The notes beneath the pieces are model-generated. The model worked only from the letters and a program-made list of their open reading frames with translations, searched no databases and was not told the DNA's origin. The position numbers were made by a program, and so were the translations under genes. Below are positions 33,260-41,677 of a DNA stretch of 64,000 nucleotides, piece by piece. Numbering within the stretch: position 1 is the stretch's first letter; the number at the start of each line of letters is the position of its first letter. The DNA is taken from positions 31,471 through 95,470 of the forward strand of contig JASEIM010000007.1 in NCBI GenBank assembly GCA_030017655.1, given 5' to 3'. The stretch is from Methanobacterium sp. (GTDB lineage Archaea; Methanobacteriota; Methanobacteria; Methanobacteriales; Methanobacteriaceae).

Positions 33260-34510
33260 ATGGTCGATGGCACTAATTTAATTGGATTAAGGTATGCAAG
33301 GGACGAATATTTCCGGGGCGGAGAGGAAGAATGCTATAATAACCGATCTGTATGGATAAACACATTAAAAAATGAATTATATCTTTTAAATAAGAGTAAA
33401 ACTAACTGGTACTATAAATTAAAAAATGTATTTTTAAAGTCTATAAAAATGTTTAGTAAAATATATCCAGTCAAACCGAGGAAAAAGATATGGATAGGTC
33501 CTTTATTTGAGAGATATTCTAGTGCATTTAATCAACTTCCCTATAATTTCATAGTTTCTCATATAAATCCATCTATAGGTTCTTTATTAAAATTATGTAC
33601 TTCGAATATAGTTTTTAACCCTATTCCTGACTCTTGTTATATAAATCTGTATAAGGGGATAATAGAAGGTGATAAAAACATTCTTCAACTAGGGATGGAT
33701 GAATTAGAAGAAATGTTGAAAATTTTAAATCTTGATCTTATAATAATTCATAATGATTTGGTCCCAATTAATCAAGCCATAATATTGGTCGCACGGAAAT
33801 TAGGGATTCCTACAGCAGAGATTCAACATGGAACCTATCAATCAGATTATCTTCCCAATGGTAGATATGTCGATTATTTATTTGTTTGGGGGGAATATTT
33901 TAAAAATATTTATGTAGAAAATAGAATTATAAAGCCAAGTAATGTTAAAATCCTTGGTTATCCTTTCCAAATAAAAAAATATGATAATCCCAATAATGTT
34001 AAAAAAATTGTAATATTTTTAGGGCAAAATTTGGAAGTTTTCAATAAAGATCTGATTTATAATAAAGTTGAAACCGTCATTAATATACAAAAAATATGTG
34101 AAAGTTTAAATTTTGACTTTTTTTACAGACCACATCCTGGAGATAACTTAAAATTATTAAAATCAGAACTTAAAGATATAAAATTTACTCCTACTGGAGA
34201 AACACTAGATGAAACTTTAAAGAAAGGAGATGTATTTATTTCGTTTAATTCAACAACATTAATTGAAGCAAATTTATATCATAAATTAGGTATTCAGCTT
34301 AAAAGCTATGATTTACCCACTGATAATTTTGAAGATATAGGGGCATGTTCTAAAACTGTAAATACATTTGAAGAATTAGAAGAATATTTAAGGCAAATAA
34401 AACAAGAAGGGATCTCTTCACTTTATAAGCCAGTAAAAACAAGTTATATGGAAATTCCATACCCTGACCTTAAAACAAGATTTTATGAGTTAATAGAAGA
34501 AATAATTTAA
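33260..34510 (+). CDS. GT-B-like surface carbohydrate biosynthesis protein
   Basis: A 416-residue protein with no signal peptide. The second half resembles capsule or CDP-glycerol-type GT-B transferases: AEIQHGTYQSDYLPNGRYVD with a His in the acceptor pocket, LFVWGEYFK, FFYRPHPGDNLKLLKSELKD and DVFISFNSTTLIEANLYHKL. These match the HGT, RPHP and S-T-x-x-E motifs of the KpsC/TagF/sialyltransferase-like superfamily. Since pseudaminic-acid genes follow, it could be the nonulosonate transferase, but this is inference. GTGAT lies 5 bases before the ATG. Confidence 0.65.
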   Translation: MVDGTNLIGLRYARDEYFRGGEEECYNNRSVWINTLKNELYLLNKSKTNWYYKLKNVFLKSIKMFSKIYPVKPRKKIWIGPLFERYSSAFNQLPYNFIVSHINPSIGSLLKLCTSNIVFNPIPDSCYINLYKGIIEGDKNILQLGMDELEEMLKILNLDLIIIHNDLVPINQAIILVARKLGIPTAEIQHGTYQSDYLPNGRYVDYLFVWGEYFKNIYVENRIIKPSNVKILGYPFQIKKYDNPNNVKKIVIFLGQNLEVFNKDLIYNKVETVINIQKICESLNFDFFYRPHPGDNLKLLKSELKDIKFTPTGETLDETLKKGDVFISFNSTTLIEANLYHKLGIQLKSYDLPTDNFEDIGACSKTVNTFEELEEYLRQIKQEGISSLYKPVKTSYMEIPYPDLKTRFYELIEEII

Positions 34511-34570
34511 TGAAATCAAAAATAGCATATACTAAATCTTTTAATTACTAAAAAACAATATGGTGAGTTT

Positions 34571-36013
34571 TTGAGCGAATATAAACTTTTTGTACAGAGA
34601 ATTGGGTTGGTAGGAATAACAAATGTGCTTGTAAGCTTAGCTTCTCTTATTTTACTTCCAATACTATCTAAAAATCTTCCTGTTCAAGATTATGGTGTGT
34701 GGGTGCAGTTTATTGCAACTTTTGCCTTCATTCCTTTAATTGTGAATTTAGGGCTGCCTTATACAATGGTTAGATTTCTGGCAGTAAAACATGAAAAAGG
34801 CGAAATCCAGGAAGGATTTTATTCGATAACTTTGTTATTACTCCTGGTAAGTTTAATTACAGCGATGGCACTGTTTTTACTTTCAGGTCAGATAGCATCG
34901 CTCCTTTTCAACGGAAATATAGAAATTTCTAAATTACTGGCATTAAGTATCATTATAGGCATTTTAAGCACTTCATTTTTCAGTTATTTTAGAACATTTC
35001 AGCAGATGAAGTTATTTTCAATTCTTACTTTATTGCAGACATATCTTGGAGTGATTATGGTGATAATTTTTGTATATTTAGGTTTCAGCGTATCGGGAGT
35101 AGTCCTTGGATACATCATTGCACAAATTATAACTTTTGTACTGGCAATGGCTCTTATAATACGGCAGATTGGGTTTAAAGTTCCTAAATTTGAAAATATG
35201 ACGGAATATTTATCATTTGGAATACCAACGGTTCCTGGAAACTTATCTAGCTGGATGGTAGATATGAGCGATCGTTACGTTATTGGAATCTTACTGGGTA
35301 CTGCATTTGTTGGTTACTATTCTCCAGGATATACTCTTGGAAATCTGATTTTAATGATGATGGCTCCATTTACATATCTTTTACCTTCTGTATTATTCTC
35401 TTACTATGATCAAAACAAAATCGAGGAAGTTATAATCCATTTACAGTATTCTATTAAATATTTCATATTACTGGCATTGCCTGCGGTCTTCGGGCTATCG
35501 CTCTTATCAAAACCTTTACTAACCATTTTAAGTACATCAGAAATAGCTTCCAATGGCTATCTTATTACTCCTTTTGTAGCTCTAGGCGCATTTTTGCTGG
35601 GCATATATGGACTAATCAGCCAAATACTGGCTTTAGAAAAGAAAACAAAAATTATAGGTTCTCTTTGGATGATAGCAGCTGTTATTAACATTATTTTAAA
35701 TATCATATTTGTGCCTCTTTTAGGAATAGTAGCCGCTGCAATCAGCACGCTAATTGCATATGGATTTGTATTTGGTGTTTCCACATATTATTCTCTAAAA
35801 AACATTAAAATCGGTTTTGATTGGGAATTTATAATTAAAAGTTTAATTGCATCCATTTTGATGTCGCTGGTCTTAATATTCATAAATCCAACCTCCGCTT
35901 TCTGGATAATAACCACCGTTATAATATGTTCAGGAGTTTATATTGGACTGGTTCTATTATTTAGAGGAATTTCTAAAGATGAAATTGAATTCTTTAAGAA
36001 TTTGATGAAATAG
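34571..36013 (+). CDS. Oligosaccharide flippase (Wzx/MATE-like polysaccharide exporter)
   Basis: A 480-residue membrane protein with twelve to fourteen helices of the MOP/polysaccharide-transport family: LVSLASLILLPILSKNLPVQ then DYGVWVQFIATFAFI at the N-terminus, GIPTVPGNLSSWMVDMSDRY in the centre and YGLISQILALEKKTK later. It should flip a lipid-linked glycan to the outer face of the membrane. The start is TTG at 34571, with GGTGAGTT upstream. Its place between the GT-B-like gene and pseB suggests that the glycan carries pseudaminic acid. Confidence 0.87.
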   Translation: MSEYKLFVQRIGLVGITNVLVSLASLILLPILSKNLPVQDYGVWVQFIATFAFIPLIVNLGLPYTMVRFLAVKHEKGEIQEGFYSITLLLLLVSLITAMALFLLSGQIASLLFNGNIEISKLLALSIIIGILSTSFFSYFRTFQQMKLFSILTLLQTYLGVIMVIIFVYLGFSVSGVVLGYIIAQIITFVLAMALIIRQIGFKVPKFENMTEYLSFGIPTVPGNLSSWMVDMSDRYVIGILLGTAFVGYYSPGYTLGNLILMMMAPFTYLLPSVLFSYYDQNKIEEVIIHLQYSIKYFILLALPAVFGLSLLSKPLLTILSTSEIASNGYLITPFVALGAFLLGIYGLISQILALEKKTKIIGSLWMIAAVINIILNIIFVPLLGIVAAAISTLIAYGFVFGVSTYYSLKNIKIGFDWEFIIKSLIASILMSLVLIFINPTSAFWIITTVIICSGVYIGLVLLFRGISKDEIEFFKNLMK

Positions 36014-36092
36014 TAAAAATGTTTTTAATGTAATACAGTTAAATAGAAATTAGACTCAAGCAATGAACTATCAAAAGACAAGGAGAAAAAGA

Positions 36093-37088
36093 ATGTTAAA
36101 TGATAAAACAATCTTAATTACCGGAGGCACAGGATCCTTTGGTAAAAAATTTACAAAAAAAATTTTAAGGGAATATAATCCAAAAAAAATAATTATCTAT
36201 TCAAGAGATGAGTATAAACAGTTTTTAATGCAGGGACAGTTTAAGGAATATGCCCAAAAACTTAGATTTTTCATTGGGGATGTTAGAGACGAAAAGAGAT
36301 TATACAGGGCATTTGATGGAGTAGATGTTGTAATACATGCTGCAGCATTAAAACAGGTTCCTGCAGCAGAATATAATCCTATCGAGGCCATTAAAACCAA
36401 TATACATGGTGCTGAAAACATTATTAATGCGGCCATTGATAAAGGAGTTAAAAAAGTAATTGCCCTATCAACAGACAAGGCAGTAAATCCCGTAAATCTA
36501 TATGGAGCAACAAAACTTGTCTCAGATAAGCTATTTATTTCAGGAAACGCCTACGTAGGAGAAAAAGACACGCTTTTCACTGTTGTAAGATACGGAAACG
36601 TATCTGGAAGCCGCGGTTCTGTCATTCCATTCTTTAAATCATTAATTGATCAGGGTAAAAATGTTATACCAATTACTGATATGAGAATGACCAGATTCTG
36701 GATTACGCTTGATGACGCTGTTGATCTGGTTATTAAGGCAATAGAAGAAGCTAAAGGCGGAGAACTGTATGTAAGGAAATGTCCTTCTTTTAAAGTCACA
36801 GATCTGGCTAAAGCAATGAAAGAAGACTGTGAATTTGAAGATGTTGGAATCAGGCCCGGAGAAAAGCTTCACGAAGTAATGGTGACTGAGGAAGATTCAA
36901 GAACCACATATGAATACAATGACCATTACATCATTTACCCTGATTTTGACTGGTGGGAACATATAAATAATAAACCAGGCGGTAAAAAAGTAGTGGACAG
37001 ATTTAGATATTCTTCAGATAACAACAGCGAATGGCTTTCTGTTGAAGAAATTAGAAATTTACTTGGAAAGATAGATATTGTCTATTAG
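36093..37088 (+). CDS. pseB: UDP-N-acetylglucosamine 4,6-dehydratase (inverting)
   Basis: PseB converts UDP-GlcNAc to UDP-2-acetamido-2,6-dideoxy-beta-L-arabino-hex-4-ulose, the first step to pseudaminic acid. The 331-residue extended short-chain dehydrogenase has the Rossmann motif TGGTGSFGKKF near residue 10, FIGDVRDEKRL, HAAALKQVPAAEYNPIEAIK and the VNLYGATK active-site region, plus VVRYGNVSGSRGSVIPFFKS, which separates it from RmlB. AGGAG lies 7 bases before the ATG at 36093, preferred over the in-frame ATG at 36063. The stop abuts pseC. Confidence 0.92.
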   Translation: MLNDKTILITGGTGSFGKKFTKKILREYNPKKIIIYSRDEYKQFLMQGQFKEYAQKLRFFIGDVRDEKRLYRAFDGVDVVIHAAALKQVPAAEYNPIEAIKTNIHGAENIINAAIDKGVKKVIALSTDKAVNPVNLYGATKLVSDKLFISGNAYVGEKDTLFTVVRYGNVSGSRGSVIPFFKSLIDQGKNVIPITDMRMTRFWITLDDAVDLVIKAIEEAKGGELYVRKCPSFKVTDLAKAMKEDCEFEDVGIRPGEKLHEVMVTEEDSRTTYEYNDHYIIYPDFDWWEHINNKPGGKKVVDRFRYSSDNNSEWLSVEEIRNLLGKIDIVY

Positions 37089-37097
37089 GTGATTTTT

Positions 37098-38243
37098 ATT
37101 AAATTTTTACCCTATGGAAAACAGTACATCGATGAAAGCGACATTCAAGATGTTGTAGACGTTTTAAAATCTGATTTCATTACTCAGGGACCTAAAATCG
37201 GCCAGTTTGAAGAAGCATTGGCCGAATACTGCGGTTCAAAGTATGCTGTGGCCTTTAATTCAGGTACTTCTGCGCTTCATGGCGCTTATTTTGCACAGGG
37301 CATAGGAAAAGGAGATGAGGTTATAACCCCTCCCAATACATTTGTGGCAACGTCCAATGCAGCTTTATATCTAAATGCAGCACCTGTTTTTACTGATGTA
37401 GAGATAGAAACAGGAAATATGGATGTTTCTAAGGTTGAAGAACAAATAACAGAAAAAACAAAGTTAATAGTTCCAGTTCACTACAGCGGAAACCCTGTGG
37501 ATTTAAAGGAATTATCTGAAATAGCTGAAGACAAAGATGTTAAAATTATAGAAGATGCTGCCCATTCCATAGGAGCAAAATACGATGGAGAAAAAATAGG
37601 AAACTCAAAATATTCAGAGATGAGTATTTTCAGCTTTCACCCGGTAAAACACATAACCACTGGTGAAGGTGGAGCAGTTTTAACCAATGATGAAAATTAT
37701 TACCAGAAACTTTTAATGTTCAGGTCTCATGGAGTAACTAAAGAAAATTACGTCAATGAACCTGATGGCGACTGGTACTATGAAATGCATTATCTGGGAT
37801 TTAATTATCGTATAACTGATATACAGGCCACTTTAGGTTTATCTCAACTTAAAAAATTGGATAAATTCATAGAAAGGCGAAGAAAAATTGCTGAAATGTA
37901 CAATAAGGCCTTTGAAAATAATCCATTCTTTGATACCGTTACAGAAAAGGCCTGCTGTGAATCTTCTTATCATCTGTTCCCAATTATTATTAAAGACGAA
38001 TATAAGGATAAAAAGAGAGAAATATTCATGAAACTAAGAGAAGAAGGTTTAGGAGTCCAGGTTCATTATATTCCTGTTTATTTACAACCTTATTATCATG
38101 ATTTAGGCTATAAAAGGGGTTCATGTCCTGTATCTGAAGATTTTTACCGCAGGGAAATTAGCATCCCTATGTATCCATCTATGGACAATGAAGACGTTGA
38201 TTATGCTGTAGATAAAATTTTCAAGGTCTTCAAGAACTTATAA
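37098..38243 (+). CDS. pseC: UDP-4-amino-4,6-dideoxy-N-acetyl-beta-L-altrosamine transaminase
   Basis: PseC is a PLP aminotransferase of the DegT/DnrJ/EryC1 family acting on the PseB product. Visible are GTSALHGAYFAQGIGKGDEV, the EDAAHSIGAKYDGEKIG acidic pocket and SFHPVKHITTGEGGAVLTND with the Schiff-base lysine. The family starts MxxPYGRQ-I, and here the matching residues KFLPYGKQYI follow an ATT at 37098 five bases after GGTGA. No ATG is available; the only conventional alternative is a GTG at 37089 inside the ribosome binding site. I prefer the ATT start. It is preceded by the pseB stop. Confidence 0.88.
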   Translation: MKFLPYGKQYIDESDIQDVVDVLKSDFITQGPKIGQFEEALAEYCGSKYAVAFNSGTSALHGAYFAQGIGKGDEVITPPNTFVATSNAALYLNAAPVFTDVEIETGNMDVSKVEEQITEKTKLIVPVHYSGNPVDLKELSEIAEDKDVKIIEDAAHSIGAKYDGEKIGNSKYSEMSIFSFHPVKHITTGEGGAVLTNDENYYQKLLMFRSHGVTKENYVNEPDGDWYYEMHYLGFNYRITDIQATLGLSQLKKLDKFIERRRKIAEMYNKAFENNPFFDTVTEKACCESSYHLFPIIIKDEYKDKKREIFMKLREEGLGVQVHYIPVYLQPYYHDLGYKRGSCPVSEDFYRREISIPMYPSMDNEDVDYAVDKIFKVFKNL

Positions 38244-38270
38244 TCATTATTAAAATTATAAGGTGAATCA

Positions 38271-39107
38271 ATGAAAATTGGAGCAATAGTACAGGCGCGA
38301 ACATCTTCAACACGGCTTCCAGATAAAGTTTTGAAAAAATTACCCTATAATAGTAATATAACTGTTTTAGAACAGGTAATCAGAAGATTAAAGGAGTCAA
38401 AAAAGCTAAATGAGATTGTAATTGCCACAACTACCGATGATAATGATAAAAAGATAGTTGAAATCGCAAAAAAAGAGAATGTGCCCTGGTTTAGAGGCAG
38501 TAAAAATAATGTGCTGGAAAGATACTATTTAGCTGCTGCAGAGAACAATTTAGACGTTGTGGTAAGAATAACCAGCGATTGTCCGTGCGTTGATCCTGAA
38601 GTTGTTGATTTAATAATAGAAAATCATTTAAAAAATGATTCTGATTATACTTCCAATACTTTGACTAGAACTTATCCTGTAGGACTGGATGTGGAAGTAA
38701 TTAATTTTAAATCACTTAAAAAGTGTTATGATAATGCAGGTACAGATTTAGAAAAAGAACATGTGACATTGTATGTACATAACAATTTAAATCAGTTTAA
38801 GACAAAAAATATAGTTTTTAATGAGCCTGAAATGTCTGATATTCGAATAACTCTGGATACTGAAGAAGATTATGCTTTATTGTGCGCGGTTTTTGATTAT
38901 CTCTATGAAGATAATGAATTATTTAAATTAAATCAAATTATAGATCTATTTAAACATAAGCCATGGCTTAAACTTATAAATAAAAAAATAATGGCAAAAA
39001 AATCATTTAAAACATTTGAGGATCAGCTTGAAGAGGCTTTAATTATTTTAGAGATGCAGGAGTTGAATGATGTAAAAAAATTCCTGGAAGAATCCAGTAG
39101 GATATAA
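38271..39107 (+). CDS. pseF: Pseudaminate cytidylyltransferase-type protein (SpsF/PseF-like)
   Basis: A 278-residue nucleotidyltransferase: IGAIVQARTSSTRLPDKVLK is the CMP-sugar synthase signature, followed by VIRRLKESKKLNEIVIATTT and VVRITSDCPCVDPEVVDLII, matching the SpsF family. In pseudaminic-acid loci the PseF role is to activate the sugar as CMP-Pse. The C-terminal 50 residues are helical and extra. The gene lies between pseC and the pseG-pseH fusion with small gaps (27 and 25 bases), and GGTGAATCA precedes the ATG. Position supports pseF; the alternative is a generic SpsF. Confidence 0.8.
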   Translation: MKIGAIVQARTSSTRLPDKVLKKLPYNSNITVLEQVIRRLKESKKLNEIVIATTTDDNDKKIVEIAKKENVPWFRGSKNNVLERYYLAAAENNLDVVVRITSDCPCVDPEVVDLIIENHLKNDSDYTSNTLTRTYPVGLDVEVINFKSLKKCYDNAGTDLEKEHVTLYVHNNLNQFKTKNIVFNEPEMSDIRITLDTEEDYALLCAVFDYLYEDNELFKLNQIIDLFKHKPWLKLINKKIMAKKSFKTFEDQLEEALIILEMQELNDVKKFLEESSRI

Positions 39108-39132
39108 TTTTCATATAACAAGGCAAGATAAA

Positions 39133-40596
39133 ATGAAGGTTCTAATAATTACTGAAGGCAGCAGTAAAATTGGTTTTGGACATGTAACCAGATGCACGTC
39201 TTTATATCAGGCTTTTAGCGAAAAGGAAGCATCTGTTCATTTTATTGTAAATGGAGATTCAAAAATCCAATCGATCCTTCAAAATACTGATTATGCAATA
39301 TTCAACTGGTTGGAAGATTCTGAAAGACTTTTTAAATTACTGAAAGACTTTGACATAGTGATTATAGACTCTTATTTAGCTGATGAAGCTTTCTATCAAA
39401 AATTATCGAAATCAGTACCGCTGGCTGCTTATATTGACGATAATAACAGAATCAATTATCCTGAGGGAATAGTAATTAATGGTTCCATACTTGCAGAAAG
39501 AATTAATTATCCGCTAACTGACAGAGTTGATTATCTACTTGGAAGCCAGTATATACCATTAAGGCGTGAATTCTGGAGTGTTCCAGAAAAAACAATTAAA
39601 ACAGATATTAAAAGCATCATGCTTACGTTTGGTGGGGATGATTTAAGAAATTTAACTCCAGATATACTGAAGCTTTTAATAAGATATCATCCTGATTTGA
39701 ATAAAAAAATCGTAATTGGTAGAGGATTTAAAAATAAATCTGAAATTGAAAAATTAAAGGATGATAAAACAGAACTTATATATTACCCTGATGCTCAGGG
39801 AATGTTAAAAACAATGCTTGAATCCGATATAGCCATATCTGCCGGCGGACAAACTTTATATGAACTGGCAAGGGTTGGTTTACCGAGCATATCAATAGGA
39901 GTGGCTTATAATCAGACTCATAATGTAAAAAATTGGGAAAAGATTGGTTTTATAGATTTTGCAGGTTTCTGGGACTCTGAGAATTTACATGAATCAATAT
40001 TGGAAAAATTAGATTTACTGTTGGATAAAAAAATAAGAATAAAAAAATGCAGAATTGGAAGGAAATTTGTAGATGGTAAAGGAGCCATAAAGATAGCTAA
40101 AAGGTGTTTAAATAGATATTATTCAAAAAAAATTAAAATAAGAACTGCAAATACAGAAGACATTAACAATGTTTATGAATTGTCCAATGAAAATGAGGTA
40201 AGGAAAAATTCTTTTAATACAGACAAAATCGAATTTGAACACCATAAAAAATGGTTTAAAGATAAATTAGAAGATCCTGATGCTGTATTTCTAATAGCAG
40301 AAAGTTCCACAGAATTTTTAGGCCAGGTAAGATTTGATTTAGAAGGAAATGAAGCCACTATAAGTATCAGCATTAATAAGGATTTTAGAGAACTGGGTTT
40401 GGGAAGTATCATCATAAAAAAATCAATTGAATATCTTAAACTTAATATTCCCCATATTAAAATAATCAAAGCATATATAAAGGAAAGTAATAAAAAATCC
40501 ATTAATTTATTTGAAAAAATGGGTTTTAAAAACAGGGAAAATTTCTGGATGGAAAATCAGGACGCATTACTGTATATATATAAAATTAGGGATTAG
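39133..40596 (+). CDS. pseG: PseG-PseH fusion: UDP-sugar hydrolase plus N-acetyltransferase
   Basis: A 487-residue two-domain protein. Residues 1-330 resemble PseG, a GT-B-fold hydrolase that removes UDP from UDP-2,4-diacetamido-2,4,6-trideoxy-altrose (IGFGHVTRCTSLYQAF, VIIDSYLADEAFYQKL, SAGGQTLYELARVGLPSISI). From about residue 333 there is a GNAT acetyltransferase (IKIRTANTEDINNVYELSNE, then ISINKDFRELGLGSIIIKKS, the acetyl-CoA loop, and NLFEKMGFKNRE), equivalent to PseH, which acetylates C4. The fusion joins consecutive steps of one pathway. AAGGCAAGATAAA precedes the ATG. It ends one base before pseI. Confidence 0.9.
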   Translation: MKVLIITEGSSKIGFGHVTRCTSLYQAFSEKEASVHFIVNGDSKIQSILQNTDYAIFNWLEDSERLFKLLKDFDIVIIDSYLADEAFYQKLSKSVPLAAYIDDNNRINYPEGIVINGSILAERINYPLTDRVDYLLGSQYIPLRREFWSVPEKTIKTDIKSIMLTFGGDDLRNLTPDILKLLIRYHPDLNKKIVIGRGFKNKSEIEKLKDDKTELIYYPDAQGMLKTMLESDIAISAGGQTLYELARVGLPSISIGVAYNQTHNVKNWEKIGFIDFAGFWDSENLHESILEKLDLLLDKKIRIKKCRIGRKFVDGKGAIKIAKRCLNRYYSKKIKIRTANTEDINNVYELSNENEVRKNSFNTDKIEFEHHKKWFKDKLEDPDAVFLIAESSTEFLGQVRFDLEGNEATISISINKDFRELGLGSIIIKKSIEYLKLNIPHIKIIKAYIKESNKKSINLFEKMGFKNRENFWMENQDALLYIYKIRD

Positions 40597-40597
40597 A

Positions 40598-41647
40598 ATG
40601 AATTTCAAAATAGGCAAAAAAGAAGTGGGAGAGAATAATCCTGTTTTCATCATTGCTGAACTTTCGGCAAACCATTTAGGAGATTTTGATGTTGCAGTAG
40701 AAACTATTAAAGCAATAAAAGGTGCAGGTGCAGATGCGGTTAAATTCCAAACATATACTCCAGATACAATAACAATGGATTGTAAAAATGACTATTTTAA
40801 AATAAAACAGGGCACCATATGGGACGGCCAGTATCTTTACGACCTTTATCAGGATGCATACATGCCCTGGGAATGGCAGCCAAAACTAAAAAAGATAGCA
40901 GAAAAATTAGGGCTCATTGCATTTTCTTCACCATTCGATAAAACGGCAGTGGATTTTCTTGAAGATATGGACATGCCAGCATATAAAATTGCGTCATTTG
41001 AAATAACAGATATCCCTTTAATAGAATATGTGGCTTCTACTGGTAAGCCAGTGATTATTTCTACAGGAATAGCTGAATTTGAAGATATTGAATTAGCAGT
41101 AGAAACATGTAGAAAGGAAGGAAACGATCAAATTGCGCTTTTAAAATGCACATCATCCTATCCGGCTCCTTTAGAAGAAATTAACCTCAATACCATTCCT
41201 CATTTAAGAGAAACATTCAATACTGTGGTTGGTTTATCAGACCATACTTTAGGTAATTCTGTTCCAGCAGCTTCTGTTGCACTTGGTGCTAATATAATCG
41301 AAAAGCACTTTATTTTAGACCGTAGTCTAGGAGGGCCTGACGCTGAATTTTCATTAGAGCCTGATGAATTCAAAAGTATGGTAGAATCAGTTAGAGAAGT
41401 GGAAAAAGCATTGGGAAAGGTAAATTATGAACTCACAGAAAAAACAAGGGCAAGCAGAGATTTTTCACGTTCATTATTTGTGGTTAAGGATATTAAAAAG
41501 GGAGAAAAGTTTACAGAAGATAATATACAGTCCATAAGACCTGGTTTCGGACTTCATCCAAAATATTTGAAAGAAATCACAGGAAAAAAAGCCATTCAAG
41601 ATATAAAAAAAGGAACTCCTCTTAACTGGAATGTTTTTGGGGATTAA
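40598..41647 (+). CDS. pseI: Pseudaminic acid synthase
   Basis: PseI condenses the 6-deoxy-diacetamido altrose with phosphoenolpyruvate to pseudaminic acid. The 349-residue NeuB-family TIM barrel has FIIAELSANHLGDFDVAVET, GADAVKFQTYTPDTIT, AFSSPFDKTAVDFLEDM and GLSDHTLGNSVPAASVALGA, then a C-terminal antifreeze/SAF domain (RSLFVVKDIKKGEKFTEDNI). An earlier in-frame ATG at 40511 lies inside the PseH domain of the previous gene. The ATG at 40598 is chosen, one base after that stop, with AGGGATTAG as a ribosome binding site. It closes the pse operon. Confidence 0.92.
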   Translation: MNFKIGKKEVGENNPVFIIAELSANHLGDFDVAVETIKAIKGAGADAVKFQTYTPDTITMDCKNDYFKIKQGTIWDGQYLYDLYQDAYMPWEWQPKLKKIAEKLGLIAFSSPFDKTAVDFLEDMDMPAYKIASFEITDIPLIEYVASTGKPVIISTGIAEFEDIELAVETCRKEGNDQIALLKCTSSYPAPLEEINLNTIPHLRETFNTVVGLSDHTLGNSVPAASVALGANIIEKHFILDRSLGGPDAEFSLEPDEFKSMVESVREVEKALGKVNYELTEKTRASRDFSRSLFVVKDIKKGEKFTEDNIQSIRPGFGLHPKYLKEITGKKAIQDIKKGTPLNWNVFGD

Positions 41648-41677
41648 TAGCCACTATTTTTTTATAATTAAACTAAA

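Noticed and set aside
40511..40597. Longer N-terminus for PseI
   Set aside because: The extra 29 codons lie within the acetyltransferase domain of the previous gene in another frame, and PseI proteins start at the chosen ATG.
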